A stretch of DNA of 53,139 nt from Corynebacterium macginleyi (GTDB lineage: Bacteria; Actinomycetota; Actinomycetes; Mycobacteriales; Mycobacteriaceae), in NCBI RefSeq assembly GCF_003688935.1, contig NZ_REGE01000013.1, positions 1 to 53,139 of the forward strand, read 5' to 3'. The position numbers and the translations under genes were made by a program. Position 1 is the first letter of the stretch. Every line of letters starts with the position of its first letter. The notes under the pieces were generated by a model. That model had not been told where the DNA came from. It did no database searches and saw only the letters and a program-made list of their open reading frames with translations. Positions 26,992-36,313 of this stretch are shown here, one piece after another.

Positions 26992-28326
26992 ATGAGCGTG
27001 CTTGTTGTGGGGATGTCCCACCAATCGGCACCCGTGGCGTTGCTGGAAAAGTTGAGCATGGACGATGTGGTGCAGCATTCCGCCTGCGGGCAGTTGGTTG
27101 CCGCCGACTCCCTTACTGAGGCGATGATCATTTCCACGTGCAACCGCCTTGAGGTCTATACGGTGACCAATTCTTTCCACACCGGTGTGCAGGACGTCAT
27201 TCGGGTGCTCACGAACGTCTCCCAGGTCGATGAGGAAGAGCTGCGCAATTACCTCTACGTGCGCTATGCTGACGCCGCCGCAGAGCACCTCATGTCCGTT
27301 ACCTCCGGTTTGGATTCGATGGTGGTGGGCGAGCAGCAGATTATCGGCCAGGTGCGTTCTGCCTACCAGTCCGCCTCCGTGCAGGGCACAGTCGGCCCGC
27401 GCATCCACGCCTTGGCGCAGTCCGCGCTGCGGGCCGGTAAACGCGTGCACTCGGAAACGGAAATCGATAAGGCAGGCGTTTCGATGGTGACCTTCGCCTT
27501 TGACCAAGCGCTGCAGCGCCTCGATGCGGAGGATCTGCGGGGCAAGTCCGCGCTCGTTCTCGGGGCCGGGGCGATGGCGTCGCTTGCGGCCACCCATGCG
27601 GGCCGGCTGGGCATTGGCGAGCTGGTGATTGCTAACCGTACTCGCGAGCGCGCCGAGCGCCTTGCCGGTCACGCCGAGGAAGCCGGGGTGCGCACCCGCG
27701 TAGTGGATTTTCAGGATCGCGCCGTCGCGCTTGCCGATGTCGACCTTGCCATCTCCGCCACCGGGGCCGAGGGTTTTACCGTCACCGCGGCCGATATCCC
27801 GCCCGCGCACCCACTGATGCTCATTGATCTCTCCCTCCCGCGCGATATCGATGATGCAGCAACGAAAATCGATGACGTGGACCTGGTGAATATCGAGCGC
27901 CTCAGCAAATCCCTGTCAGCGGCCGGTACCGATGTTGCAGCCGGAACAAGCCCACACGAGCAGGCCCGCAGCATCGTAGACGAGGAGCTTGCCGCCTATA
28001 CCTCCGAGCAGCGCGTGCGCGATGTGGCACCGGCGGTGAGCGCTCTGCACCGCCGCGCGGCAGACCTCGTGGAGTGCGAGGCTGCCCGCCTGCAGCAAAA
28101 ACACCCGGAGCTAGAAGGAAAGCAGCTTGCTGATGTCCAGGGTGCTCTCAAGCGCGTCGCCGACAAACTACTGCATGAACCAACGGTGCGGGCGAAGAAG
28201 CTCGCGGCATCGGATAGCAGCTTTAGCAGAGAAAATGCCCTGCAGGAACTCTTCGGATTGCAGCTAGAAGGATCTGGCGTTGCCGTGACCGTCAATGAAT
28301 TGCCCACGCTGAATGAGGAGGCGTAA
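26992..28326 (+). CDS. hemA: glutamyl-tRNA reductase
   Basis: First committed step of the C5 haem pathway: reduces Glu-tRNA(Glu) to glutamate-1-semialdehyde. Catalytic Cys50 in MIISTCNRLEVYTV, the VGEQQIIGQVRSAY block, NADPH motif LVLGAGAMASLAATHAGRL and the C-terminal dimerisation helices. ATG 26992 fits GAGGAG eight bases upstream better than GTG 26983. 444 residues. The hemC ATG follows the hemA stop without a gap. Confidence 0.95.
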   Translation: MSVLVVGMSHQSAPVALLEKLSMDDVVQHSACGQLVAADSLTEAMIISTCNRLEVYTVTNSFHTGVQDVIRVLTNVSQVDEEELRNYLYVRYADAAAEHLMSVTSGLDSMVVGEQQIIGQVRSAYQSASVQGTVGPRIHALAQSALRAGKRVHSETEIDKAGVSMVTFAFDQALQRLDAEDLRGKSALVLGAGAMASLAATHAGRLGIGELVIANRTRERAERLAGHAEEAGVRTRVVDFQDRAVALADVDLAISATGAEGFTVTAADIPPAHPLMLIDLSLPRDIDDAATKIDDVDLVNIERLSKSLSAAGTDVAAGTSPHEQARSIVDEELAAYTSEQRVRDVAPAVSALHRRAADLVECEAARLQQKHPELEGKQLADVQGALKRVADKLLHEPTVRAKKLAASDSSFSRENALQELFGLQLEGSGVAVTVNELPTLNEEA

Positions 28327-29238
28327 ATGTTCCAGATTGGTACCCGTGGCTCCAAGCTCGCCACAACCCAGGCAGGACACGTCCGCGACTGGCTTATCGA
28401 TGCCGGATTTTCTTCCGAACTCCACATCGTCACTACCGCAGGCGATATCAATATGGCGCCGGTCGAGCGCATTGGCGTGGGCGTATTCACCCAAGCGCTG
28501 CGGGAGGCGCTGTACCGCGGTGAGTGCGATATCGCCGTGCACTCTTTTAAGGATCTGCCCACGGCCGCTGATGAGCGCTTTCGCCTGGTCATCCCCCAGC
28601 GTCAAGACAGCCGCGAGGCGCTGGTCGCCCGCGATGGGTTGTCGCTGATGCAGCTGCCAGAAGGCGCGCGGGTAGGGACCTCGGCGCCGCGCCGCATCTC
28701 CCAGCTGGCCGCTTTGCGTCCGGACTTGGAGATTCGTCCGTTGCGCGGCAATATCGATACCCGCATGTCGAAGGTAACTGATGGTGAACTCGATGCTGTG
28801 GTGCTGGCTTATGCTGGCCTGCTGCGCGGCGGCTATGAGGGCCGAGTCAGTGATATCTTCGATCCGGAATTATTCATGCCCGCCCCAGCCCAGGGTGCGC
28901 TGGCCATCGAGGCCGTCGCCGGCACCGAGGCGGCCGCGGCACTAGACGCGCTTGTTGATGAACGCGCTACCGCCGCCGCACTCGCCGAGCGTGCGGTCCT
29001 CGCCCGGCTCGAGGCCGGCTGCACTGCCCCCGTGGCCGCTACTTCTCGCTGGAACGGCGATCAACTGACGGTGCGTGGCGGCGTCTTTGCGCTCGATGGT
29101 TCCCGCCAATTGACCGCCACGGCCGCAGGCACCGCCGTCGGTACCGCCGTTGTTACCGCGGAGGAAGCGATGGAGTTGGGTGCACAGGTCTCTGACGAGC
29201 TTTTCGCCCAAGGCGCGGCCGATTTATTAGGCCAGTAA
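28327..29238 (+). CDS. hemC: porphobilinogen deaminase (hydroxymethylbilane synthase)
   Basis: Polymerises four porphobilinogens on a dipyrromethane cofactor bound to Cys232 ([11 protein letters not shown]). Also seen: [18 protein letters not shown] at the start, [13 protein letters not shown] with the catalytic Asp, and [18 protein letters not shown]. 303 residues, normal. It begins directly after the hemA stop, so translation is coupled. Confidence 0.95.
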   Translation: MFQIGTRGSKLATTQAGHVRDWLIDAGFSSELHIVTTAGDINMAPVERIGVGVFTQALREALYRGECDIAVHSFKDLPTAADERFRLVIPQRQDSREALVARDGLSLMQLPEGARVGTSAPRRISQLAALRPDLEIRPLRGNIDTRMSKVTDGELDAVVLAYAGLLRGGYEGRVSDIFDPELFMPAPAQGALAIEAVAGTEAAAALDALVDERATAAALAERAVLARLEAGCTAPVAATSRWNGDQLTVRGGVFALDGSRQLTATAAGTAVGTAVVTAEEAMELGAQVSDELFAQGAADLLGQ

Positions 29239-29262
29239 TTTCTACTTTAAGCGCTAATAACT

Positions 29263-29280
29263 TATGGTGTAGATACCATA
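29263..29280. promoter_or_regulatory. operator-like inverted repeat in the 209-base hemC-hemD gap
   Basis: TATGGT (29263-29268) and ACCATA (29275-29280) are a perfect 6-bp inverted repeat with a 6-base spacer. The same gap (29239-29447) contains a hairpin ATCCCAGG / CCTGGGAT (29320-29343) and a CCCTTTAAGGG palindrome near 29308-29318. It suggests internal regulation of the hem operon; no factor can be named. Confidence 0.4.
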
Positions 29281-29447
29281 GATCATTTTTTGCAATGATA
29301 ACCGGCCCCCTTTAAGGGCATCCCAGGACGTCGCGCCTGGGATTTCGGCCGTCATGACCTTGATACCCACCGACGGCGCGGGGAGAAACACTGCAGGCGA
29401 TCATGTCCGTGTGCGGTGCCGCGGGCCCAGATCTAGAAAAGAACTTT

Positions 29448-31124
29448 ATGAGCAATGCTGTGTCAGACACCCAGTTGGGCAAGATCGTTTTCGTGGGCGC
29501 AGGTCCAGGAAACCCAGACCTGCTGACCGTTCGCGCCCGCGAAGTTCTGGCCAATAACGCTATCGCTGTGGCTGACCCACAGGTTATGCAAGGCGTGCGC
29601 GATGCCATCGCCACCGCGCTGCCCGTCCCGCACGAGCTACTGGATGCTGCAGAAGAGGAATACGCGCAAATGTGCGCCGATGCCAAGGCAAAAGGCGCGC
29701 GCCGCAGGCCGCCCCGCCCGCCGACACCGACCGCGGCGGTGGTCTATGCACCGGGGGAGGACATCGTAGGCCAGTTGCGCGAGTGCCTCGTTGAGGCCGA
29801 TGGCGAAGACGTCATCCGCCTCGTGACCGGCAATCCACTCAACCGCGAAACCACTAAGGCCGAGATCAACGCCGTGGCCTCTGCGGGCCTAGAATTCCAG
29901 GTAGTGCCGGGGATGTCTCTGCCCTCGACCGTGCCTTCTTTCGCCGGGCTGGCGCTGGGGTCAACGTACACGGAAGCCGATGTCACCGACGGTGCCGAAT
30001 GGGACGCGCTCGCTAACGCCACCCAGCCTATCGTATTGCAGGCCACCAAGGATGACCTCGCGGATATTTCCGCCGAGCTACAGCAGCGCGGTATGCCAGC
30101 AGAAACCGAGGCGTTTGTGACCGCCCATGGCACCACGCGTCTGCAGCGCACCTATGAGACGACGCTCGGGACCATTGCCAAGCTGGATGCGGATTTATCC
30201 GGTCCGCTGGTGGTCACGCTGGGCCGCAACATCGATGACCGTACCAAGTACTCATGGTGGGAAAATCGCCCGCTCTATGGTTGGCGCGTGCTAGTTCCGC
30301 GCACCAAGGAACAAGCAGGAGCGATGTCTGCCCGCCTGGCCGGCTACGGCGCCATCCCACAGAACGTGCCAACTATTTCTATCGAGCCGCCGCGCAACCC
30401 GGCGCAGATGGACCGCGCCGTCAAGGGCATCGTCGAGGGCCGCTACAAGTGGATCGTCTTTACTTCCGTCAACGCCGTTACCGCCGTGTGGGATAAGATT
30501 TCCCAGCTCGGCCTGGACGCGCGCGATTTCGCCGGCGTGCATCTTGCTGCGGTGGGCACCAAGACCGCCAATGCTATCCGCGCCAAGGGCATGGTGCCGG
30601 AGCTTTTGCCACACAAGAAGAAGCAAAACGCCGAGGGCCTGCTCGAGGTTTTTCCTAATTATGTCGAAGACATCGACGCGGTCAGCCGCGTGCTCCTCCC
30701 GCGCACAGATATCGCCGCCGACACACTAGTTGACGGTCTCCAGGCCCTCCAGTGGGAAGTCGATGACGTCGTGGCCTACCGCACCGTACGTGCCGCCCCG
30801 CCCTCGGCCGAAATACGCGACATGATTAAGACCGGCGGCTTCGACGCCGCGGCCTTCACCTCCGGTTCCACCGTGCGCAACCTGGTAGGTATTGCGGGTA
30901 AGCCGCACCAGCGGACGATCATTGCGTGCATTGGGCCATCGGCAAGCGCAGCTGCCAAAGAGCTCGGCTTGCGCGTCGATGTCGTGCCTGAGGTTGCGGA
31001 TGTGCCCGCGCTTGTCGATGCCCTCGCCGACCACGTTGCCGCCCTCCGTGCCGCCGGTAACCTGCCCGCGCCCCGCAAGAAGCGCCGCGCGCGCAAGAAG
31101 ACTACTAAGGTCGAGAAGGCGTAA
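29448..31124 (+). CDS. hemD: fused uroporphyrinogen-III methyltransferase-like / uroporphyrinogen-III synthase
   Basis: N-terminal half: a SUMT/CobA-like domain with IVFVGAGPGNPDLLTVRARE (about residues 11-30), RLVTGNPLNR, VVPGMSLPSTVPSFAGL and VLQATKDDLADISAEL. C-terminal half: HemD uroporphyrinogen-III synthase, seen in RVLVPRTKEQAGAMSARLAG, WIVFTSVNAVTAVWDK and FDAAAFTSGSTVRNLVG. The tail is very basic (KKRRARKKTTKVEK). The methyltransferase half is divergent, so methylation is less certain than cyclisation. 558 residues from ATG 29448; the ribosome site is weak. Confidence 0.88.
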   Translation: MSNAVSDTQLGKIVFVGAGPGNPDLLTVRAREVLANNAIAVADPQVMQGVRDAIATALPVPHELLDAAEEEYAQMCADAKAKGARRRPPRPPTPTAAVVYAPGEDIVGQLRECLVEADGEDVIRLVTGNPLNRETTKAEINAVASAGLEFQVVPGMSLPSTVPSFAGLALGSTYTEADVTDGAEWDALANATQPIVLQATKDDLADISAELQQRGMPAETEAFVTAHGTTRLQRTYETTLGTIAKLDADLSGPLVVTLGRNIDDRTKYSWWENRPLYGWRVLVPRTKEQAGAMSARLAGYGAIPQNVPTISIEPPRNPAQMDRAVKGIVEGRYKWIVFTSVNAVTAVWDKISQLGLDARDFAGVHLAAVGTKTANAIRAKGMVPELLPHKKKQNAEGLLEVFPNYVEDIDAVSRVLLPRTDIAADTLVDGLQALQWEVDDVVAYRTVRAAPPSAEIRDMIKTGGFDAAAFTSGSTVRNLVGIAGKPHQRTIIACIGPSASAAAKELGLRVDVVPEVADVPALVDALADHVAALRAAGNLPAPRKKRRARKKTTKVEKA

Positions 31125-31153
31125 GTTTTTAGTCTTGCTCTAAGGAGTACCCA

Positions 31154-32137
31154 ATGAGCTCTTTCCCTGCCCGTCGCCCCCGCCGTCTGCGCGTCACGCC
31201 GCTGATGCGCAACCTTGTGGCCGAAACCACGCTGCGCCCCTCGGATTTGATCCTGCCGATGTTTATCGCAGACGGTCTCGTTGAGCCGAACGAGATTTCT
31301 TCAATGCCCGGTGTTTATCAGCACACCTTTGACTCGCTGCGCCGCGCGACGGAAGAGGCCCTCGAAGCCGGGGTTACCTGTGTCGACCTTTTCGGCGTTC
31401 CGCTGGAAAAGGATAAGGATGCCACCGGTTCCGCGGCCTGGAATCCAGACGGTATTTTAAACCGTGGCATCGCCGCCCTGCGCGAAGAATTCGGTGATGA
31501 TCTCATCATCATGGCCGATACCTGCCTCGATGAATTCACCTCGCATGGACACTGCGGCGTCCTTGATTCCCAGGGCCGTGTGCTTAACGATGAATCCATC
31601 CAGCTCTATCAAAAAATGGCCCGCTCCCAGGCAGAAGCCGGCGCGCAGATCGTTTCGCCGTCCGGCATGATGGATGGCCAGGTTGCCGCCATCCGCGCAG
31701 AACTCGATAAAGCTGGGCGTAATGATGTATCCATCATGGCTTACTCCGCGAAGTACGCCTCCGCCTTTTTCGGTCCCTTCCGCGAGGCCGTCGGTTCTTC
31801 CCTAGAGGGTGACCGCCGCGCTTACCAGCAGGATCCGCGCAACTTCCGGGAGTCTCTGCTGGAGGCCGAGCTTGATATCGAGGAAGGTGCCGACTTCGTC
31901 ATGGTGAAGCCTGGCTTGCCATATTTGGATGTCCTGTCCGCAATCGCCGAGACTTCTTCGGTGCCCGTCGCGGTCTACCAGGTCTCTGGCGAGTACGCGA
32001 TGATCAAGGCCGGCGACGCCCACGGCTGGGTCGATGGTGAGGCGATAATGCTCGAATCGCTCACCGCCCTCAAGCGCGCCGGCGCCGACCAGATCCTGAC
32101 GTATTTCGCTACCGAAGCCGCACGCCTGCTCAAATAA
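31154..32137 (+). CDS. hemB: delta-aminolevulinic acid dehydratase (porphobilinogen synthase)
   Basis: Condenses two ALA molecules to porphobilinogen. Schiff-base lysines Lys200 ([18 protein letters not shown]) and Lys252 ([14 protein letters not shown]) are in place. The metal loop reads [17 protein letters not shown], with Cys124 and Cys134 but Asp in place of a third Cys, a known variant class. 327 residues. Follows hemD by 29 bases with an AAGGAG site. Confidence 0.95.
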   Translation: MSSFPARRPRRLRVTPLMRNLVAETTLRPSDLILPMFIADGLVEPNEISSMPGVYQHTFDSLRRATEEALEAGVTCVDLFGVPLEKDKDATGSAAWNPDGILNRGIAALREEFGDDLIIMADTCLDEFTSHGHCGVLDSQGRVLNDESIQLYQKMARSQAEAGAQIVSPSGMMDGQVAAIRAELDKAGRNDVSIMAYSAKYASAFFGPFREAVGSSLEGDRRAYQQDPRNFRESLLEAELDIEEGADFVMVKPGLPYLDVLSAIAETSSVPVAVYQVSGEYAMIKAGDAHGWVDGEAIMLESLTALKRAGADQILTYFATEAARLLK

Positions 32138-32146
32138 AGGATTCTT

Positions 32147-32968
32147 GTGACACAGCCTTCTTCTCTTCCGTCGCCGCGACCCGGGTCGCCGCAGCCTGCT
32201 TCGCCGCAGTCTGCTTCGCCGCAGCCCGGCGAACCGCGTGGCAAGAACTCGCAGGCCGGCTCCAAGCGCCCCGATACCGTGATCTACATGCTGTGGCTCT
32301 GGCTTGGCGTCGTCGCCGGCGAGACCGTCCACCAGATCCTCAACGTGGTGCTGACTCTCCTCAACCACGATGTGCTCATGGCGCAGGCCAAGCAGATGAT
32401 CGAAAGTGCCTCGGGTGGCGGAGACGGCGAAGAAGTTTCGGACTCCTTTATTGAAATGGTCGCCTATGGGTCTGTGGTGCTGTCGGCTGCCTTTGCTATC
32501 GGCGTGCTGGTCCTGCTGCTCTTTTTGCTGAAATCGCTGGCGGGGCCATCAAAACGCGCAGGCACCTCACGGCGTATCTGGTTCGCCTTTTCCATTTACT
32601 TTGGTTTCCGCATCCTACTGACCTTCATGGTTACCCCCGCCGGCGCCGATGTTCCCGACTGGCTCTTTGTTGCCGACGGCATGGTGCAAATCGTCGTCGG
32701 CGTCGCCGCCGTATTGGGGCTTATCTTCTCCGTAAAGCCCGATACCCTCGACTACACCGGCGAGCTTGAGCAAATGCGCGAGTTGGAAAAAGAACTCGAA
32801 CAGGCGCGCCGGGATAAAAAGCGCGAGAAGCGCGAAAAGCAGGAAGCCAAAGAGAGGGACATCAAGCAAAAGGGCCGCAAGGATACGAACAGTCGAAATC
32901 AGCGCCCGCGGGTGGACAGCGTCCACAACGAGGGCGACGATGATGCTGATCACAAGGACAACCGATGA
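32147..32968 (+). CDS. membrane protein with charged coiled-coil tail, unknown function, 273 residues
   Basis: GTG start 9 bases after the hemB stop. The N-terminus is Pro/Ser/Gln-rich, encoded by a 15-bp DNA repeat (CGCCGCAGCCTGCTT and two near copies at about 32188-32231) giving an SPQPASPQSASPQP stretch. Four hydrophobic helices follow (VIYMLWLWLGVVAGETVHQI; SVVLSAAFAIGVLVLLLFLL; WFAFSIYFGFRILLTFMV; MVQIVVGVAAVLGLIFSV). A long charged Glu/Lys/Arg coiled coil (about residues 200-245) ends the protein. Same place as Rv0513 but not recognisably the same family. Overlaps the next gene by four bases (ATGA). Confidence 0.75.
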   Translation: MTQPSSLPSPRPGSPQPASPQSASPQPGEPRGKNSQAGSKRPDTVIYMLWLWLGVVAGETVHQILNVVLTLLNHDVLMAQAKQMIESASGGGDGEEVSDSFIEMVAYGSVVLSAAFAIGVLVLLLFLLKSLAGPSKRAGTSRRIWFAFSIYFGFRILLTFMVTPAGADVPDWLFVADGMVQIVVGVAAVLGLIFSVKPDTLDYTGELEQMRELEKELEQARRDKKREKREKQEAKERDIKQKGRKDTNSRNQRPRVDSVHNEGDDDADHKDNR

Positions 32969-33525
32969 ACAGCATGTTTCCCGGCCACGGCCGACGCGAT
33001 GGCGGTCACGACGCAGGCGGCGGTGCTGCGGATAAAAATTATCGCCCTGGTCCCCGCGACTACAACCGCCCTGTACATAACATCACCCAGGACCAAGACT
33101 TATCTACCTGGCCGCACCCACTCCGGTGGGCATATTGGGTGCTCGTCGTCGCTGCCGTCATCATGCTGGTCAGCGGCATGGTCGGCATCTTCGGTGGAGG
33201 TGGCGTACAGGTAGAGCCTTCGGATTCGCGCATCGCCGAATATGTGCGGTCGAACCGCCTATTTGTCTCGGCATTCAATATCATCGGCGCGATAATACTG
33301 GCGCTCTTTTCCGCTCAACTTGCCACTGGATCGAAGTGGGCGCGCCGCATTATTTCCGTTGTCATCGCAATTACCCTCTTTTTCAATATTGCGGCCCTGG
33401 CGCTTGGCATTGGCGGGCTCGGCCTTCTGTTCATCGCTGTGACGCTGCTTATTGCGGTAGTACTACTCTTTCGGCCCCAGTCCAACCGGTTCATTGCCCA
33501 CCGCAGCCTGCACGGGCGCAACTGA
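32965..33525 (+). CDS. small membrane protein of unknown function, 186 residues
   Basis: Gly/Asp-rich cytoplasmic N-terminus (FPGHGRRDGGHDAGGGAADK), then four predicted helices (WAYWVLVVAAVIMLVSGMVG; LFVSAFNIIGAIILALFSA; IISVVIAITLFFNIAALALG; GLLFIAVTLLIAVVLLF). It is translationally coupled to the preceding gene and co-located with haem genes, so the two may form one membrane unit. No family recognised. Confidence 0.75.
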   Translation: MNSMFPGHGRRDGGHDAGGGAADKNYRPGPRDYNRPVHNITQDQDLSTWPHPLRWAYWVLVVAAVIMLVSGMVGIFGGGGVQVEPSDSRIAEYVRSNRLFVSAFNIIGAIILALFSAQLATGSKWARRIISVVIAITLFFNIAALALGIGGLGLLFIAVTLLIAVVLLFRPQSNRFIAHRSLHGRN

Positions 33526-33585
33526 CGGGGCGAGGAACGCACGACCAACGGCGCGGCAAATTAGCCCCCGCTCCAACTTGTGATT

Positions 33586-33599
33586 CATAATGAGGGGTA
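33586..33599 (+). promoter_or_regulatory. leaderless promoter element of hemE
   Basis: CATAAT at 33586-33591 lies 7 bases before the ATG at 33599, so transcription would start at or one base before that ATG. No usable ribosome site precedes it. The upstream ATG at 33590 would be inside the -10. Confidence 0.5.
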
Positions 33600-34633
33600 T
33601 GTCTCGACTTAACCGCGCCCCTATTATTGACGCCGCGCTCGGCCGCACCCCCTCCCGCCCGCCGGTGTGGTTGATGCGTCAAGCTGGCCGATCTCTGCCA
33701 GAGTACCGTGCCGCCCGTGAGGGCATAAGCATGCTGGATTCCTGCTTCATGCCGGAACTCCTAGCAGAAATCACCCTGCAGCCGGTGCGTCGTCATGACG
33801 TGGACGCGGCCATCCTCTTTTCCGATATCGTGGTCCCACTCAAGGCCGCCGGCGTCAAGGTCGATATCGTGCCTGGACGCGGGCCAGTGATGGAGAAAGC
33901 GGTGAGGGACAAGGGGGACATTAGCAAGCTGCCTATTCTTGACGCCGATGTGCCCGAAGTCGCCCAAGGCATCGCTGGAATCCTCGACGAGCTTACTGAG
34001 ACCCAAGCGCTCATCGGTTTTGTTGGCGCGCCATTTACCCTGGCCAGTTATCTGATTGAGGGCGGGCCGTCCAAGAACCACGAGCGCACCAAGGCGCTCA
34101 TGCACGCTGAGCCCGAGACGTGGCATATGCTTATGCGACGGCTGGTGCCTACCCTTGTCAATTTCCTGCGAGTGCAGGTCGATGCTGGCATTGACGCGAT
34201 GCAGCTTTTCGATTCCTGGGCCGGCTACCTCAACGAGCGTGACTACCGCGAGTTCGTGCTGCCATATTCGCAGGAAATCCTGGCCAGCGTCGATATTCCC
34301 CGGATCCACTTCGGCGTGGGCACCAGCGAGTTGCTGCCGGCGATGTCCGAAGCCGGCTCGGAGGTCATGGGCGTGGATTACCGTGTGACTATGGACGCTG
34401 CCGCGCGACGCGTGAGCTCCCGCGTCTTGCAGGGCAACCTCGATCCGGCGCTGCTTTTCGCCGGCGATGATGCCGTGCGCCAGGCCGTATGTACCATTCG
34501 TGACGAGGTGGAACGCGCCCGGCAGCGCGGCGATATTGATTCCCATATCTGGAATTTAGGACACGGGGTGCTGCCCACTACCGACCCGGAGGCTATTACC
34601 CGCGCCGTATCCATCATTCACGAGGAGGGCTAA
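33599..34633 (+). CDS. hemE: uroporphyrinogen decarboxylase
   Basis: Decarboxylates uroporphyrinogen III to coproporphyrinogen III. PPVWLMRQAGRSLPEYRAAR with the conserved Arg residues, the Asp in AILFSDIVVPLKAAG, and GFVGAPFTLASYLIEGG, VQLFDSWAG-like segment (MQLFDSWAGYLNE) are all visible. 344 residues from ATG 33599. It ends immediately before the hemY start codon (stop 34631-34633, ATG 34634), so the two are coupled. Confidence 0.95.
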   Translation: MSRLNRAPIIDAALGRTPSRPPVWLMRQAGRSLPEYRAAREGISMLDSCFMPELLAEITLQPVRRHDVDAAILFSDIVVPLKAAGVKVDIVPGRGPVMEKAVRDKGDISKLPILDADVPEVAQGIAGILDELTETQALIGFVGAPFTLASYLIEGGPSKNHERTKALMHAEPETWHMLMRRLVPTLVNFLRVQVDAGIDAMQLFDSWAGYLNERDYREFVLPYSQEILASVDIPRIHFGVGTSELLPAMSEAGSEVMGVDYRVTMDAAARRVSSRVLQGNLDPALLFAGDDAVRQAVCTIRDEVERARQRGDIDSHIWNLGHGVLPTTDPEAITRAVSIIHEEG

Positions 34634-36016
34634 ATGCGTATTGCCATCATTGGTGCCGGCCTCGCCGGCCTTACCGCTGCTTATGAACTGCGCCTACACG
34701 ACGTCGAGGTTTTCGAGGCCGCCGGGCGCATTGGCGGAAAGCTGTATTCCGTGCCGTTTAATGACGGCCCTACCGACATGGGTGCCGAGGCTTTCCTCGC
34801 CCGGCGGCGCGATGCCGTGGATTTCTTCCATACCCTCGGCTTAGCCGGCAGTTTGGTTGATCCGTCAGGGTTGCGCTCGTTGGTGTACAGCGGGGAGCTC
34901 AAAGCGCTGCCGCAGGGCGGGGTGATGGGCATTCCGTCTCATTCTGCGCCAGTTGCGCACTTGGTTTCGCAGGACACGGCGCGGCGTATCGACAACGAGC
35001 AGCCCTTTGAGTGGACCGTAGGCGGTGATGTCTCGGTCGGTGAGTTGGTGCGTCGACAATACGGCGGCGACCTGGTAGACCGCGTGGTTTCTGCGCTGCT
35101 GGGTGGGGTGTACTCGTGCACAGCCGATGATCTAGGCCTGCGCGCCACCATCCCCATGCTGGCCGATGCCCTCGATGCCCTTGCTACCTCCGGCCCCGTC
35201 ACCCTCTCTGCGGCCGTGCGCTCTCTTGAGGAAAACCGTGGGGATAACCCCAACGCTGGTGGACCCGTATTCCAGACCTTCTCCGGCGGTTACGCTGAGC
35301 TCTACGAGACCCTGGCCGAAAAATCCCACGCCAAGATTTTCGTTGATACGTTCATTTCTGAGATCGTGCGCGAAGGCGACAAGTTCCGCCTAGCCGGCGC
35401 GCCGGGCGATTCTGCGCTCTTCGACCGCGTGCTGGTAGCTACTCCGGCGCCCACAGCCGCGCGCCTGCTGTCCAAAGTGACAGCGGAGGCGGCGACGCGG
35501 TTGAAGGGGGTGAAGCTGGCGGCATCGGCAGTTGTGGGCCTTAAATTCGAGTCCGACATCGATCCCTCCGGTACCGCGCTCCCCCAAAACTCCGGTATCC
35601 TCGTCGCCACTGACCAAGATGATGTACACGCAAAAGCATTCACGCTGTCATCGCGCAAGTGGCCGCACCTTGCGCAGCGCGGCGGGGCATTGGTGCGCGC
35701 TTCGTTCGGCCGATTTGGCGATGACGCCATCGTCAGCGCTGCAGAAGACACCCTCGTGGACTACGCCCTCGATGAACTGCAGCACCTGACTGGCTTCGAT
35801 GGCCGCGCTACTGGCGTTACCGAAATTTTTACTCAGCGTTGGTTCGGCGGCTTGCCGCGCTTTGATGCCACCCATCTCGAAACCGTGGCAGCAGTGCGTG
35901 ATGCTTTGTCCCAATCCCCAGGTGTCGACGTAACGGGTGCCTGGGCCGGCGGCGTGGGTGTCCCCGCGGTCATTGCGGATGCGCGAGCTGCCGCCGCTCG
36001 TATCGCTAGCAGCTAG
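34634..36016 (+). CDS. hemY: coproporphyrinogen/protoporphyrinogen oxidase, HemY (CgoX) type
   Basis: FAD-dependent oxidase. Dinucleotide motif IAIIGAGLAGLTAAYELRL at the N-terminus, then FEAAGRIGGKLYSV, TDMGAEAFLARR and a C-terminal FAD segment (VTGAWAGGVGVPAVIADARA). 460 residues. In actinobacteria this enzyme usually acts on coproporphyrinogen III in the coproporphyrin-dependent haem route, which is the likely reaction here, although no ferrochelatase or HemQ gene is in the window. Begins directly at the hemE stop. Confidence 0.92.
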   Translation: MRIAIIGAGLAGLTAAYELRLHDVEVFEAAGRIGGKLYSVPFNDGPTDMGAEAFLARRRDAVDFFHTLGLAGSLVDPSGLRSLVYSGELKALPQGGVMGIPSHSAPVAHLVSQDTARRIDNEQPFEWTVGGDVSVGELVRRQYGGDLVDRVVSALLGGVYSCTADDLGLRATIPMLADALDALATSGPVTLSAAVRSLEENRGDNPNAGGPVFQTFSGGYAELYETLAEKSHAKIFVDTFISEIVREGDKFRLAGAPGDSALFDRVLVATPAPTAARLLSKVTAEAATRLKGVKLAASAVVGLKFESDIDPSGTALPQNSGILVATDQDDVHAKAFTLSSRKWPHLAQRGGALVRASFGRFGDDAIVSAAEDTLVDYALDELQHLTGFDGRATGVTEIFTQRWFGGLPRFDATHLETVAAVRDALSQSPGVDVTGAWAGGVGVPAVIADARAAAARIASS

Positions 36017-36110
36017 CCGACGCAGCTAAGCCGCGCAGCTAGGTCACACTGCTGGCAACCGCAGCTAGGTCACACTGCTGGCAACCGCTGCTAGGCACAG
36101 CGCGTAGCAC
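36009..36110. repeat. tandem repeats starting at the hemY stop codon
   Basis: A 26-bp unit beginning GCAGCTAGGTCACACT occurs exactly twice (36035-36060 and 36061-36086). Related GCAGCTAG / GCAGCTAAG pieces precede it at the hemY end, and a decayed unit (GCTGCTAGGCACAGCG) follows. Every unit carries a TAG or TAA. The rest of the gap to 36313 holds a terminator and no gene. Confidence 0.75.
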
Positions 36111-36248
36111 CGGTTCCCACTGGCACTGCCGGAAGTTAGTATCGCCTGCAATTGATGCCGCTGGTGCTTAAGCATCATCAGTAGTTGCGCGCGGCTCAAT
36201 TGTGGCGTGGGCCGAATATGAAGCAGGGCGGTTTTGGGCATGCTTAAA

Positions 36249-36273
36249 CAGGCAGCAGGGCGACTGCTGCCTG
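36249..36273 (-). terminator. terminator hairpin after the HNH gene
   Basis: CAGGCAGCAG (36249-36258) and CTGCTGCCTG (36264-36273) form a perfect 10-bp stem with a 5-base loop; read leftward it is followed by TTTAAGC. Confidence 0.7.
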
Positions 36274-36313
36274 AACAGGCTCACGCGGGCTATACCGTGC
36301 AGGTGTGCTGACC

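Noticed and set aside
29354..29557. 67-codon frame in the hemC-hemD gap
   Set aside because: Runs into hemD in another frame, Arg-rich composition, no ribosome site.
32188..32231. 15-bp repeat in the 32147 gene as a mobile or regulatory repeat
   Set aside because: In-frame coding repeat giving a Pro/Ser/Gln-rich N-terminus; ordinary low-complexity expansion.
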